Assembly (NCBI GenBank): GCA_022793375.1
Contig: JAAWCS010000048.1
Location: 1 to 64,000, forward strand
Direction of reading: 5' to 3'
DNA: 64,000 bases
Source of the DNA: Lachnospiraceae bacterium
GTDB lineage: Bacteria > Bacillota > Clostridia > Lachnospirales > Lachnospiraceae
The notes below the pieces were generated by a model. It saw only the letters and a list, made by a program, of their open reading frames with translations, was not told the origin of the DNA and ran no database searches. How positions within the stretch are numbered: position 1 is the first letter of the stretch; every line of letters begins with the position of its first letter. Made by a program: the position numbers and the translations under genes. Below are positions 27,674 to 37,324 of the stretch, piece by piece.

Positions 27674-28570
27674 ATGAGTACATTTCATTCGGGTTTTGCG
27701 GCCCTGATCGGCCGGCCGAACGTAGGCAAATCTACGCTGATGAACCGTCTGGTCGGTCAGAAGATCGCGATTACCAGCGATAAGCCGCAGACCACCCGCA
27801 ACCGGATCCAGACGGTCTATACGGACGAGCAGGCGCAGATCATTTTTCTGGACACGCCGGGAATCCACAAGGCCAAGAACAAGCTGGGAGAATATATGGT
27901 CGGCGTGGCGGAGCGCACGCTGAAAGAAGTGGACGTAATTTTGTGGCTGGTAGAGCCGACGACGTATATCGGGGCAGGGGAGCAGCATATTATTCAACGT
28001 CTGCAGACCGTAAAAACGCCGGTGGTGCTGGTCATAAACAAAGTGGATACGGTGGCTAAAGACGAGATCCTGCGTTTTATCGACGTATACCGCCAGGCGT
28101 TTGCCTTTCAGGAGATTGTGCCGGTCTCGGCGCTGACGGGGACGAATACCGACGAACTGCTGGCCGTGATCAAACAATACCTTCCGCAGGGGCCGCAGTA
28201 CTATGACGAGGATACGGTGACCGACCAGCCGATGCGCCAGATCGCCGCGGAACTGATCCGGGAAAAAGCGCTCAAATGCCTGAACGACGAGATTCCTCAT
28301 GGGATTGCCGTCGTCATTGAGTCGATGAAGGAGCGCAAAAACGGCCTGTACGACATCGAAGCGACGATGATCTGCGAGCGCAGTTCCCATAAAGGGATTA
28401 TCATCGGCAGGCAGGGCGGCATGCTGAAAAAGATCGGCAGCGCGGCCCGCTACGAGATCGAAGCGCTGCTGGGGACGAAAGTCAACCTGCAGCTGTGGGT
28501 TAAGGTGCGCAAAGAGTGGCGCGATAACGAACTGTACTTGAAAAATTACGGGTATCGGGATGAGACATGA
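27674..28570 (+). CDS. era: GTPase Era, ribosome small-subunit assembly
   Basis: 298-residue Era. The G1 loop is GRPNVGKSTLMNRLVG (from residue 13), the switch region is KPQTTRNRIQ, G3 is FLDTPGIHKAKN, G4 is INKVDT and G5 is VSALTG. The C-terminal KH domain that binds the 3' end of 16S rRNA ends with IGRQGGMLKKIGSAAR. Length and motif order are normal. It overlaps recO by 4 bases (ATGA), the usual Firmicute arrangement. Confidence 0.95.
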   Translation: MSTFHSGFAALIGRPNVGKSTLMNRLVGQKIAITSDKPQTTRNRIQTVYTDEQAQIIFLDTPGIHKAKNKLGEYMVGVAERTLKEVDVILWLVEPTTYIGAGEQHIIQRLQTVKTPVVLVINKVDTVAKDEILRFIDVYRQAFAFQEIVPVSALTGTNTDELLAVIKQYLPQGPQYYDEDTVTDQPMRQIAAELIREKALKCLNDEIPHGIAVVIESMKERKNGLYDIEATMICERSSHKGIIIGRQGGMLKKIGSAARYEIEALLGTKVNLQLWVKVRKEWRDNELYLKNYGYRDET

Positions 28571-29214
28571 GCGATTTGACGGTGCTTACGGGGATGGTGC
28601 TTTCCGCCATGCCGATCGGCGATTTTGATAAACGAGTCGTGATTCTAACGCGGGAAAGAGGGAAGATCGCCGCCTTTGCCAAAGGGGCCAGGCGGCAGGG
28701 CAGCCAGCTTCTGGGGCCCAGCCGCCCGATGGCGTTTGGCGCCTTCCATTTATATGAAGGAAGAAGCAGCTACACGATTCGCGACGCGCAGATTACCGCG
28801 TATTTTGACGAACTGTCCCGGGATCTGGAATGCATTGGCTACGGTTCGTATTTTCTGGAGCTGTCCGCCGCCTATACCATCGAAGGACTCACGGGTACGC
28901 CGGTGCTGACGCTTTTATACCAGTCCTTGCGGGCTTTGATGAAGCCGAGCATCCCCCGGCTGCTGGTCCGCTACATATTTGAACTGCGGCTGATGGTAAT
29001 CAACGGGGTTTACAGCCTGGAAGCGCCCTTTGCCGTAAGCGATTCCACGGCGTACACGATTCATTACATCGGTACGGCGCCTCTTGGAAAACTGTATACA
29101 TTCACCGTGTCGGAGCCGGTGCTTGCGCAGTTAGGACAGTGTATGGCCGTTTACCGGGAAAGATACCTGGAGGGACATTTCACGTCCCTTGACATTCTGG
29201 AAAGCCTGGAGTAA
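28567..29214 (+). CDS. recO: DNA repair protein RecO
   Basis: 215-residue RecO, which helps load RecA onto SSB-coated single-strand DNA with RecR. The N-terminal OB-fold stretch LTGMVLSAMPIGDFDKRVVILTRERGKIAAFAKGARR is characteristic (quoted in part: GDFDKRVVILTRERGKI). It is shorter than the typical 240-260 residues, and the C-terminal zinc-finger cysteines found in many Firmicute RecO proteins are absent: the expected region reads INGVYSLEAPFAVSDSTA. Position directly after era supports the call. Confidence 0.85.
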   Translation: MSDLTVLTGMVLSAMPIGDFDKRVVILTRERGKIAAFAKGARRQGSQLLGPSRPMAFGAFHLYEGRSSYTIRDAQITAYFDELSRDLECIGYGSYFLELSAAYTIEGLTGTPVLTLLYQSLRALMKPSIPRLLVRYIFELRLMVINGVYSLEAPFAVSDSTAYTIHYIGTAPLGKLYTFTVSEPVLAQLGQCMAVYRERYLEGHFTSLDILESLE

Positions 29215-29312
29215 AATGAGCAGTAGCAATTGTCTGCGGTTTTTGGAGAAAAAAGTGAGCGACGACAGAATGTTTTCGCTGCGATAAAATGAAACATGGA
29301 GGAAGCAAGACT

Positions 29313-29963
29313 ATGAAAAAGAACGTAAGAGCCAGGGTTTGTTCCCTGGTACTGTGCCTGATGCTTGCGGTCCTGGCGGGCTGCAGTCCTTCGGGGAGAG
29401 AATTTGCCCCTACCGGCAATGGGATGTACATATCGAAGGAGGGTATGCTCAGCACGGCGTTTGTCGTGTCGGTGGACCAGTCTTATTACACGGAGGCCGA
29501 TATGCGGGCCTTCTGCGAAGCCGAGGTGAAGGAGTACAATCGCTCCAAAGGCGCGTCGGCCGTAGCGTATCAGGAGGAGGCGGCCGAGGAGGAGACGCTG
29601 CCGGTGGCGATTCAGAGTCTGACGTTTGGCTCGCAGGCACAGCTGATTTTGAATTATGCTACGCCGGAGGATTATCTGGCCTTTAACGAGAAGGACGAGA
29701 CGACCGCCAAATCGGTCATTTACGCCGCGGCCAAAAATACCACGGGCCTGCCGGACATTTCGCTGGTATCGGTCAAGGACGGTACGAAGATCGCAGCCGG
29801 CTCGATCATCGGCGATGGCAAACTGATGATTTTAATGGTAGAAGGGGAACAGAACGTACAGGTGGACGGCAAGCTGGTTTATTATTCGGAGAACGTAACG
29901 CCTACCGGTGAGGATACGGCGGTGACGGCGGCCGAAGGGCATTCGTATTTGGTCTTTAAGTGA
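29313..29963 (+). CDS. lipoprotein of unknown function between recO and glyS
   Basis: 216-residue predicted lipoprotein. The signal peptide ends in the lipobox LAGC (Cys near residue 19), followed by SPSGREF. The mature part is acidic, with no recognised domain and no further membrane segment. A better start than the upstream ATG 29289 is ATG 29313, with GGAGGAAGC before it. It overlaps the longest frame of glyS but ends about 33 bases before the chosen glyS start. I recall lipoproteins at this position in other Lachnospiraceae, but no function is known to me. Confidence 0.75.
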   Translation: MKKNVRARVCSLVLCLMLAVLAGCSPSGREFAPTGNGMYISKEGMLSTAFVVSVDQSYYTEADMRAFCEAEVKEYNRSKGASAVAYQEEAAEEETLPVAIQSLTFGSQAQLILNYATPEDYLAFNEKDETTAKSVIYAAAKNTTGLPDISLVSVKDGTKIAAGSIIGDGKLMILMVEGEQNVQVDGKLVYYSENVTPTGEDTAVTAAEGHSYLVFK

Positions 29964-29995
29964 CAGGAGCATGTGAAGAAAACGAGGAGCAGACG

Positions 29996-31384
29996 ATGGA
30001 AAAGACAATGGACAAAATTGTGGCGCTGGCTAAATCCCGCGGCTTTATTTACCCGGGATCGGAGATATACGGCGGCCTGGCCAATACCTGGGATTACGGC
30101 AACCTGGGTGTGGAACTGAAAAACAACGTAAAAAAAGCCTGGTGGCAGAAATTTGTGCAGGAAAGCCCCTATAATGTAGGCGTGGACTGTGCGATTTTGA
30201 TGAATCCGCAGACCTGGGTGGCGTCCGGGCATCTGGGCGGCTTCTCAGACCCGCTGATGGACTGCCGCCAGTGTCATGAGCGTTTTCGTGCGGATAAGGT
30301 GATCGAGGACTTTGCCGCTGAAAAAGGCATGACGCTGTCCTCCTCCGTAGACGGCTGGACGCAGGAGGAGATGATGGCCTTTATCCGCGACAACAGCGTG
30401 CCCTGCCCGACCTGCGGCAAGCACGATTTTACCGATATCCGCCAGTTTAATCTGATGTTTAAGACCTTCCAGGGCGTGACCGAGGATGCGAAGAACACCG
30501 TATATCTGCGTCCCGAGACAGCCCAGGGTATTTTTGTGAATTTCAAAAACGTGCAGCGCACGTCCCGCAAGAAGATTCCGTTCGGCATCGCGCAGATCGG
30601 CAAATCCTTCCGCAACGAGATTACGCCCGGCAACTTTACGTTCCGGACCCGTGAGTTTGAGCAGATGGAGCTGGAATTTTTCTGCGAACCGGATACCGAT
30701 CTGGAGTGGTTCCAGTATTGGAGAGGCTTCTGCCGCGACTGGCTGCTGGCGCTGGGCATGAAGGAAGAAGAGATGCGCCTGCGCGACCACGATCCGGAAG
30801 AGCTGTCCTTCTATTCCAAGGGGACGACCGACATCGAATTTCTGTTCCCCTTTGGCTGGGGCGAGCTGTGGGGGATTGCCGACCGTACCGATTACGATTT
30901 GACCCAGCATCAGAATACGTCCGGTCAGGATCTGAGTTATTTTGACGACGAGAAGGGACAGCGCTATGTACCCTATGTGATCGAGCCCTCCCTGGGCGCC
31001 GACCGCGTGGTGCTGGCGTTCCTCTGCGCGGCTTACGACGAAGAAGAGCTGGAGGGCGGCGACATGCGTACCGTGCTTCATCTGCATCCGGCCCTGGCGC
31101 CGGTGAAGGTGGGCGTTCTGCCGCTGTCAAAGAAACTCAGCGAGGGCGCGCTGAAGGTGTACGGCGAACTGAGCAAATATTTCAACTGTGAATACGACGA
31201 TCGCGGCAATATCGGCAAGCGTTACCGCCGCCAGGACGAGATCGGCACACCGTTCTGCGTGACCGTTGATTTTGATTCGGAAAACGACGGGGCGGTGACG
31301 GTGCGCGACCGTGATACGATGGATCAGGTCCGCGTGCCGGTGGGCGAACTGAAAGCGTACATTGAAGAGAGACTGCGCTTCTAA
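29996..31384 (+). CDS. glyS: glycyl-tRNA synthetase, single-chain dimeric type
   Basis: 462-residue class II synthetase charging tRNA-Gly, of the alpha2 type rather than the two-subunit GlyQ/GlyS type. Class II motifs are visible: motif 2 in [18 protein letters not shown], then [14 protein letters not shown], and motif 3 in [15 protein letters not shown]. Zinc-knuckle cysteines CRQCH and CPTCG lie in the insertion domain, and [12 protein letters not shown] is a family hallmark. Start ATG 29996 has GAGGAG 6 bases upstream; an in-frame ATG 12 codons earlier is less likely. Confidence 0.95.
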   Translation: MEKTMDKIVALAKSRGFIYPGSEIYGGLANTWDYGNLGVELKNNVKKAWWQKFVQESPYNVGVDCAILMNPQTWVASGHLGGFSDPLMDCRQCHERFRADKVIEDFAAEKGMTLSSSVDGWTQEEMMAFIRDNSVPCPTCGKHDFTDIRQFNLMFKTFQGVTEDAKNTVYLRPETAQGIFVNFKNVQRTSRKKIPFGIAQIGKSFRNEITPGNFTFRTREFEQMELEFFCEPDTDLEWFQYWRGFCRDWLLALGMKEEEMRLRDHDPEELSFYSKGTTDIEFLFPFGWGELWGIADRTDYDLTQHQNTSGQDLSYFDDEKGQRYVPYVIEPSLGADRVVLAFLCAAYDEEELEGGDMRTVLHLHPALAPVKVGVLPLSKKLSEGALKVYGELSKYFNCEYDDRGNIGKRYRRQDEIGTPFCVTVDFDSENDGAVTVRDRDTMDQVRVPVGELKAYIEERLRF

Positions 31385-31698
31385 GCCAAAGGCTCTCAAA
31401 CGTGAAATAAAAGGATTGACAAGCGCATCTGGGCGGTTTGTGCAGCCGGCGGTTTGGCCGGGTACAGGCCGCCCATACGCTATATTTGTGAAAAAAATCG
31501 GAAATTTTTTAATCCGTTGAAAATCCCTTTTCCATGCGTTGACTGAACGGATTTTTCTGTGTATAATGTTGTGAGTAAGTTTTTTTGGCATAGTATTTCC
31601 TGCAAAAAAAGGAGTCTGAAAGATACGTTTTATGATTCTTAGCGATCGGCAGGAGTTTCGATATGAAAGCGGCGGCAGCTGCGTGGATAGGAGTACAT
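31385..31698. other. intergenic region after glyS
   Basis: About 314 bases. TGGGCGG (31430-31436) can pair with CCGCCCA (31469-31475), a possible weak terminator without a clear T-tract. A near-consensus promoter lies at 31539-31567. No gene was seen. Confidence 0.5.
31539..31567 (+). promoter_or_regulatory. near-consensus sigma-A promoter
   Basis: TTGACT (31539-31544), a 17-base spacer and a perfect TATAAT (31562-31567). It drives the cadherin-like-domain protein starting at 31699, leaving a leader of about 125 bases. Confidence 0.8.
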
Positions 31699-32982
31699 AT
31701 GAAAAAAAAGATACGGTTGGCGGCGCTTGTTATGCTGTTTTTTGCCTGTTTGGCATACAGCCCCCAGGCAGCTTATGCCGAACCGGAGACGGCACTGCCG
31801 GAGGAAAGCATGGAAGAGACGGCGGACAATCGTCTCTCTTTGCTGGAGATCGCGCAGGCCCTGCTGAATCCGGAGTTTAACCCGGAGCAGCTGACATATA
31901 CGGCGGTTGTACCGAATGAAGTGACACGCGTTGCCCTGCTTGCGGAAACCATGTCGCCGCAGGCGAAGAAAATTATCAACGGCACCAGCGATCTGCAGGT
32001 GGGAGAGAATGCGGTGGTCGTAATCGTGACCGCGGCCGACGGTTCGGTACGGGAGTATCGCATCACGGTGACCCGGGAGGCGGCATCCGGCGAAGAACCG
32101 GGGGCAGATCCCGGTTCTTCGCCGGATCCGGCTGAGTCGGATCCGGTCGAATCGGATCCTGTTGACCCGAATCCGGTGGAACCGCTGCCTGAGGAGCCGG
32201 ATCCCGCTGTGACAGAGCCGGAGGGAGCCACGGACGGACAGATGGTTCCGGCGGAGACGGACGGCAGCCAGGAGCCGGGCTTTGTAGTGGACGATGGGAC
32301 AGGGAGTGCGGCGAGCGCTTCCGATGCACAGAATACGTTTCTTCCCGGCGGCAAAACGTTGTCCGGGCGGAATATGCTGCTGCTGATCCTGGCCGGTTTC
32401 TGCCTGGTGCTGGTATGCGTCATCGTTGCGCTGCTGGTGGTGCGCCGTCGCTCGGAAGAGGACGAATTTGACGACGAACCGTATGATGACGAGCCGTATG
32501 ACGACGAGGACGACCCGCTGGATGATTTTGCGCAGGAGGATGCACAGGAGGACGGCGCCGGCGAGACAAAAGGCAAAACAAAAGACGAAACCGAACGTAA
32601 GGACGCGGCCGATCTTGTGACGCCGGAGGAATTGGCACGGTTTTACCAGGCGCTGAATATAACGGAAGAGAACACACCGGAGACGGGCGAAGCGGAGAAA
32701 ACGGCCGGCTTAGAAGATTTGATCGATTTGGATGCGCTGGAGGATACGGCGGATTTAGCCGGCTTGGCGGATTCGGAGAATGCGGTCGATTTGACCGATC
32801 TGGAAGATTTGGACGACTGGGAGGATCCGCAGGATGGCAGGCCGGAAGGCGCTGTGGCCGATTTGCAGGACTCTGAGCCGGCAAAGGACGCGGACGGCTT
32901 TGAAGAGATAGAAATTCTTGATTTGGAAGAAGAGGACGGTTTTCTGGAAGAAGATGACGATTTTGATTTCCTGGATGTCTGA
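31699..32982 (+). CDS. secreted, membrane-anchored protein with a cadherin-like beta-sandwich domain
   Basis: 427-residue surface protein. A signal peptide (about residues 1-28, ending near AYA) precedes a single cadherin-like beta-sandwich domain (about 40-130; FNPEQLTYTAVVPNEV and GSVREYRITVTRE). A Pro/Glu/Asp-rich linker with repeated DP(V/A)-type units follows (about 135-205), then a transmembrane helix (about 227-252, LLLILAGFCLVLVCVIVALL) and a very acidic cytoplasmic tail to the C-terminus. Start ATG 31699 has AGGAGT upstream. The topology, an extracellular domain linked to an acidic tail, suggests a sensor or anchor, but no function is known. Confidence 0.75.
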   Translation: MKKKIRLAALVMLFFACLAYSPQAAYAEPETALPEESMEETADNRLSLLEIAQALLNPEFNPEQLTYTAVVPNEVTRVALLAETMSPQAKKIINGTSDLQVGENAVVVIVTAADGSVREYRITVTREAASGEEPGADPGSSPDPAESDPVESDPVDPNPVEPLPEEPDPAVTEPEGATDGQMVPAETDGSQEPGFVVDDGTGSAASASDAQNTFLPGGKTLSGRNMLLLILAGFCLVLVCVIVALLVVRRRSEEDEFDDEPYDDEPYDDEDDPLDDFAQEDAQEDGAGETKGKTKDETERKDAADLVTPEELARFYQALNITEENTPETGEAEKTAGLEDLIDLDALEDTADLAGLADSENAVDLTDLEDLDDWEDPQDGRPEGAVADLQDSEPAKDADGFEEIEILDLEEEDGFLEEDDDFDFLDV

Positions 32983-32998
32983 TAAGGAAAGTACGGGT

Positions 32999-33028
32999 GC
33001 GGGAGCGGTGCATATAAGATGCTCCCGC
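32999..33028 (+). terminator. hairpin after the cadherin-like-domain gene
   Basis: GCGGGAGC (32999-33006) and GCTCCCGC (33021-33028) form a perfect 8-bp stem 17 bases after the stop. The tail CGTTATTGTG is only weakly T-rich, so termination is likely but not certain. Confidence 0.55.
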
Positions 33029-33174
33029 CGTTATTGTGTGGAAAACGGCGTTTGATGGGCCGTGGATGCATAGAAAATGTAAAAATTTTCCTTATGCAGA
33101 CGGCAGGACTGGTTTTTTATACTAGGAATGGCGGATATGGTTTGGAATATCCTATTAGTTGGAGGCGAATAATT

Positions 33175-33780
33175 ATGTTATGTGAAAGATGTAAGATTCG
33201 GGAGGCAAACATCCGCTATACGGAAGTCGTTGGCGGAGTCGCTACCGAGCATAATCTGTGCAGCCACTGTGCAAAAGAGATGGATTTCGGGCAATATACC
33301 GGTTTGGCGAGTCTTTTTGACACGGACTATCCGATCGGTAAACTTTTATCACAGCTGCTTGGGCTGAAGGGAGGACAGGAAGCGGAGCAGGCCGAGGAAC
33401 TGGCCAGCCTGGTATGTCCGACCTGCCAGACCAGTTACGGAGATTTTGTAAAGGACAGCCAGTTCGGATGCCCGGACTGCTATCATATGTTTGATTTGCT
33501 GATTAGTGATAAATTAAAGCAGCTTCATGGCAGCGACACGCATACGGGCCACAAACCGGCCGGGATGGCGGCGCAGGCCGGAGAGGACATTCTGGAAAGG
33601 CCGCTGTCGAAAGAAGAACAAAGAGAGCTCCTTCGCTCCAAACTGCAGGAGGCGGTGGCCGAAGAGGATTACGAGGCGGCCGCCATGTACCGCGACGAGA
33701 TTCGCGCGCTGGAGAAGCAGCTGAAAAAGAGCGCGTCCGCGTGTGCGGAAAACGTTGGGGCAGGAGGGGAAAAGCAATGA
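33175..33780 (+). CDS. mcsA: McsA, zinc-finger activator of the protein-arginine kinase
   Basis: 201-residue McsA-like protein. Four Cys pairs are visible: CERCK near residue 2, CSHCAKE, CPTCQTSYGDF and GCPDCYHMFD. They form the zinc fingers by which McsA stimulates McsB. The C-terminus has a UVR motif (LQEAVAEEDYEAAAMYRDEI), as in ClpC and UvrB. Start ATG 33175 has GGAGGCG 9 bases upstream. Its stop overlaps the mcsB start (ATGA). Usually ctsR precedes mcsA; no ctsR and no CtsR heptamer repeat is seen here. Confidence 0.9.
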   Translation: MLCERCKIREANIRYTEVVGGVATEHNLCSHCAKEMDFGQYTGLASLFDTDYPIGKLLSQLLGLKGGQEAEQAEELASLVCPTCQTSYGDFVKDSQFGCPDCYHMFDLLISDKLKQLHGSDTHTGHKPAGMAAQAGEDILERPLSKEEQRELLRSKLQEAVAEEDYEAAAMYRDEIRALEKQLKKSASACAENVGAGGEKQ

Positions 33781-34811
33781 CAAAATGGTATGAAGAAACC
33801 GATCAGATGCACGACGTGTTTGTGATGAAACGCCTGCGTCTGGTGCGGAACGTGGCCGGCCACATATTCCCCAGCCGTCTGCGGGGAGCCGAACGCCAGG
33901 CCATGCTTTCGCAGCTGGAGACAGATTTTGTGCCGATGGAGACGGAGGAGGGGCAGCCCTATGCCTACTGCCGTCTTGATGAACTGGATGAAACCAGCCG
34001 CAACGCGTTATATGAGCGCCGGGTTATCAACTACAGCCGGGTGGAGGACGGGGAGCCGTCGGGGCTTTTGCTCTCGCCGGATGAAGCGCTGAGCCTGGTA
34101 TTAAACGGAGAGGACCATCTGCGCCTGCAATACCTCTCGGGTGCGCAGAGCCTTGAAAATATGCTGGCGCGCCTGATGCGCCTGGAGGATACGCTGGGAG
34201 AAAAAGCGCCCTTTGCCTTTGACGAAAAATACGGGTATCTGACGACTTTTCTGACAAACGTCGGCACCGGCCTGCGGGCCAGCGTCGTAGTGCATCTGCC
34301 GATGCTTTCAAACGGAAGCCAGTTTCGCAAGCTGGTGCAGGAGTACAGCCGCTTTGGCATCTCGGTCAAGGGGCTTTCCGGGGACAGCAATGAAAATTAC
34401 GGCGGCCTGTTTGAGGTAAAAAATCAGAAAACCCTCGGCCAGACGGAGGAGGAGCTGATTGGTCTTGTGTCTCAGGCAGCGAATCAGCTGGCGACCCAGG
34501 AGCGGAAGGTAAAATCGCTGGCCCTGCGCAGCCACCGTCTGCAGATCGAGGACGAAATATACAAATCCTACGGGGTTTTAAAATACGCCCGAAAGCTGAC
34601 CTACAAAGAGGGGATGACATATCTGTCACAGCTGCGGATGGGCTTGTGCGAAAACCTGGTGCAGGCAGAGACGCCGGTCAATGTGTTCGGAATCATGCTG
34701 AATATCCGGCCGGCAAATTTAAAGAAAACCCATGCGCGGGATTTAGAAGGCGACGCCCTGGACGAAGCGAGAGCCAAGTACATCCAGGCACATTTGCCAA
34801 AGCTTCAATGA
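33777..34811 (+). CDS. mcsB: McsB-like protein-arginine kinase with divergent catalytic residues
   Basis: 344-residue guanido-kinase-fold protein in the mcsA-mcsB-clpC position. Canonical McsB phosphorylates arginines to mark proteins for ClpCP. Family signs are KWYEET at the start, LRLVRN, TNVGTGLRAS and the C-terminal helical part. Several key positions differ from B. subtilis McsB as I recall it: NEEDH is NGEDH (Gly111), SCPTN is TFLTN so the active-site Cys is Phe158, SSRIRLARN is MKRLRLVRN, and the phosphoarginine-binding RDxxRA is LDEARA (328-333). It may be weakly active, retuned or a pseudo-kinase. The reading frame is intact and translationally coupled to mcsA. Confidence 0.85.
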   Translation: MTKWYEETDQMHDVFVMKRLRLVRNVAGHIFPSRLRGAERQAMLSQLETDFVPMETEEGQPYAYCRLDELDETSRNALYERRVINYSRVEDGEPSGLLLSPDEALSLVLNGEDHLRLQYLSGAQSLENMLARLMRLEDTLGEKAPFAFDEKYGYLTTFLTNVGTGLRASVVVHLPMLSNGSQFRKLVQEYSRFGISVKGLSGDSNENYGGLFEVKNQKTLGQTEEELIGLVSQAANQLATQERKVKSLALRSHRLQIEDEIYKSYGVLKYARKLTYKEGMTYLSQLRMGLCENLVQAETPVNVFGIMLNIRPANLKKTHARDLEGDALDEARAKYIQAHLPKLQ

Positions 34812-34864
34812 GGAGGCGGTATCCGTCACGGACAGCGACGGATACGGCTGGACAGGAGGACGAC

Positions 34865-37324
34865 ATGAAGGAACGATTTACCAACAAGGCCAGGCAGGCT
34901 CTGGAGCTGGCGGCCATGGAAGCCGGCGAATTCGGCCACAATTACGTGGGGACGGAGCATTTGCTGCTGGGCCTGTTAGAAGAGGGAAGCGGGGTGGCGG
35001 CCAAAACGCTGGAGGCCCACGGGGTGACGGCGGAACGAGTCAGCGATCTGATTAACCAGCTGATCGCGCCGGCCAACCCGATTCATATGATGGATCCGGG
35101 CGGATATTCGCCCAAGGCCAGACGGGTGCTGGAAAACAGCTACCGCGAGGCGGCGCAGTTCAAATCCCAGCTGATCGGCACGGAGCATATCCTGATCGCG
35201 ATGATCAAAGAGGGAGACTGTGTGGCGACCCGCTTGTTAAACACAATGAATGTAAATATCCAGAAACTTTACGTGGATATCCTTGTGACGATGGGACAGG
35301 ACGTATCCGCCTATCGGGACGAGGTGGAAAGCACCCGCCGGCGGGACCGCAACAGCAGTACGCCGATGCTGGATAATTACAGCCGCGACCTGACGGCTTT
35401 GGCCGGCGAGGGGAAACTCGATCCCGTAATCGGCCGTGAAAAAGAGATTGAGCGGGTCATCCAGATTTTGAGCCGCCGCACCAAAAACAATCCCTGCCTG
35501 ATCGGCGAGCCGGGCGTCGGCAAAACGGCGATTGCGGAAGGGCTGGCGGCCGCGATTATCCGGGGAAACGTACCGGATACCGTGAAGGATAAGCGGGTCT
35601 TGACGCTCGATTTATCGGGCATGGTAGCCGGGTCAAAATACCGCGGCGAATTTGAAGAGAGGATCAAACGGGTCATCGGAGAAGTAATCCGCGACGGCAA
35701 CGTGCTTCTGTTTCTGGATGAGATCCATACGATCATCGGCGCGGGCGGTGCGGAGGGCGCCATCGATGCGGCAAATATCCTCAAACCGTCGCTGGCCAGG
35801 GGCGAGGTTCAGCTGATCGGGGCGACTACGATTGACGAGTACCGCAAGCACATTGAAAAGGACGCGGCCCTGGAGCGGCGTTTTCAGCCGGTTATGGTGG
35901 AGGAGCCGTCCGAGGAACAGACGATTGAGATTTTAAAGGGCCTGCGCACCAGCTACGAGGAGCACCACCATGTGACCATTACGGAGGGGGCCCTGGAGGC
36001 GGCGGTACGTTTGTCGGCCCGTTATATCAATGACCGTTTTCTGCCGGATAAGGCCATCGACGTGATTGACGAGGCATCTTCCAAGACCCGTTTAACGACA
36101 TTTGTCGCGCCTGAGGAAATCGGCAAACTGGACGCGGAAATTGAAAAACTGGAAAAAGATAAAGAGCAGGCGGTCCGCAGGGAGGCCTTTGAAAAAGCCG
36201 GCGAGATTAAGAGAAAGCAGCAGAAGAAGCGGGAGAAGAAGGAAAAACTCCTGGCTGCCTGGGAGCGGGAAAAGACCGAAAAACGACTGCAGGTGACGGA
36301 AAACGAAATTGCGGATATTGTGTCCGGATGGACGAAGATCCCCGTGCAGAAGCTGGAAGAAGCCGAGGGCCAGCGGCTTAAAAATCTCGAGGAGACCCTG
36401 CACAAACGGGTCGTAGGGCAGGAGGAAGCCGTGACGGCCGTGGCAAAAGCGATCCGCCGCGGACGGGTAGGGCTGAAAGACCCCAAGCGTCCGATCGGCT
36501 CGTTTCTGTTCCTGGGGCCTACGGGCGTAGGCAAGACCGAACTGTCCCGGGCACTGGCGGAGGCGCTGTTTGGCAAAGAATCGGCGCTGATCCGCGTCGA
36601 TATGTCGGAATACATGGAGAAACACAGCGTATCAAAGATGATCGGCTCCCCGCCGGGATATGTGGGCTACGACGAGGGCGGCCAGCTGAGCGAAAAAGTA
36701 CGGCGCAATCCGTATTCGGTAATCCTCTTTGACGAAATTGAAAAAGCCCACCCCGACGTCTTTAACGTGCTTTTGCAGATTCTGGAGGACGGCCATGTGA
36801 CCGATTCCCAGGGACGGCGGGTAAACTTTAAAAATACGGTGCTGATCATGACTTCCAATGCCGGCGCCCAGAGCATCATAGAACCCAAGAGGCTCGGTTT
36901 TTCCTCTGTGACAAACGAGGCGGAAAACTACAAGCGGATGCGTTCAGGCGTAATGGACGAGGTGAAGCGTATTTTCAAGCCGGAATTCTTAAACCGCGTG
37001 GACGAAACCATTGTTTTCCATGCCTTGACCAAGGAGCACATGGGCCAGATTGTCGACATTATGCTCGATACCTTGTGCAAACGAACGCGCAGCCAAACGA
37101 ACATTTGTTTAGAAGTGGACGAGACTGCCAAGACATTCCTGGTCGGCAAGGGCTATGATGAAAAATACGGGGCTCGTCCGCTGCGCCGCACATTGCAGAG
37201 TGAGATCGAGGACCGGCTGGCGGAGGAGATCCTGGACGGCCGCATTGGAGATGGCGATACCGTATTTGTTACCTGTGGGGAAGATAAGCTATTATTCAGG
37301 AGGAAAGAAACATGTCAGTCGTGA
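34865..37324 (+). CDS. clpC: ClpC, AAA+ unfoldase of the ClpCP protease
   Basis: 819-residue class I Clp ATPase. The N-domain has the double Clp repeat (FTNKARQALELAAMEA; YSPKARRVLENSYREA). AAA1 has Walker A GEPGVGKTAIAEGLA near residue 213 and Walker B LLFLDEIHT. A middle domain has a UVR-like coiled coil (FEKAGEIKRKQQKKREKKEK). AAA2 has Walker A GPTGVGKTELSRAL near 551 and Walker B ILFDEIEKAHPD. The ClpP-docking loop reads EPKRLGFSS. Start ATG 34865 has AGGAGGA upstream. The frame extends upstream into mcsB but the conserved MKERFTNKAR start fixes the position. All ATPase motifs are intact, unlike the kinase upstream. Confidence 0.95.
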   Translation: MKERFTNKARQALELAAMEAGEFGHNYVGTEHLLLGLLEEGSGVAAKTLEAHGVTAERVSDLINQLIAPANPIHMMDPGGYSPKARRVLENSYREAAQFKSQLIGTEHILIAMIKEGDCVATRLLNTMNVNIQKLYVDILVTMGQDVSAYRDEVESTRRRDRNSSTPMLDNYSRDLTALAGEGKLDPVIGREKEIERVIQILSRRTKNNPCLIGEPGVGKTAIAEGLAAAIIRGNVPDTVKDKRVLTLDLSGMVAGSKYRGEFEERIKRVIGEVIRDGNVLLFLDEIHTIIGAGGAEGAIDAANILKPSLARGEVQLIGATTIDEYRKHIEKDAALERRFQPVMVEEPSEEQTIEILKGLRTSYEEHHHVTITEGALEAAVRLSARYINDRFLPDKAIDVIDEASSKTRLTTFVAPEEIGKLDAEIEKLEKDKEQAVRREAFEKAGEIKRKQQKKREKKEKLLAAWEREKTEKRLQVTENEIADIVSGWTKIPVQKLEEAEGQRLKNLEETLHKRVVGQEEAVTAVAKAIRRGRVGLKDPKRPIGSFLFLGPTGVGKTELSRALAEALFGKESALIRVDMSEYMEKHSVSKMIGSPPGYVGYDEGGQLSEKVRRNPYSVILFDEIEKAHPDVFNVLLQILEDGHVTDSQGRRVNFKNTVLIMTSNAGAQSIIEPKRLGFSSVTNEAENYKRMRSGVMDEVKRIFKPEFLNRVDETIVFHALTKEHMGQIVDIMLDTLCKRTRSQTNICLEVDETAKTFLVGKGYDEKYGARPLRRTLQSEIEDRLAEEILDGRIGDGDTVFVTCGEDKLLFRRKETCQS

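Noticed and set aside
33095-33123. Possible promoter with TATACT (33118-33123) before mcsA.
   Set aside because: The -10 is good but the sequence 17 bases upstream (TGCAGA) is a poor -35, so it was not listed as a feature.
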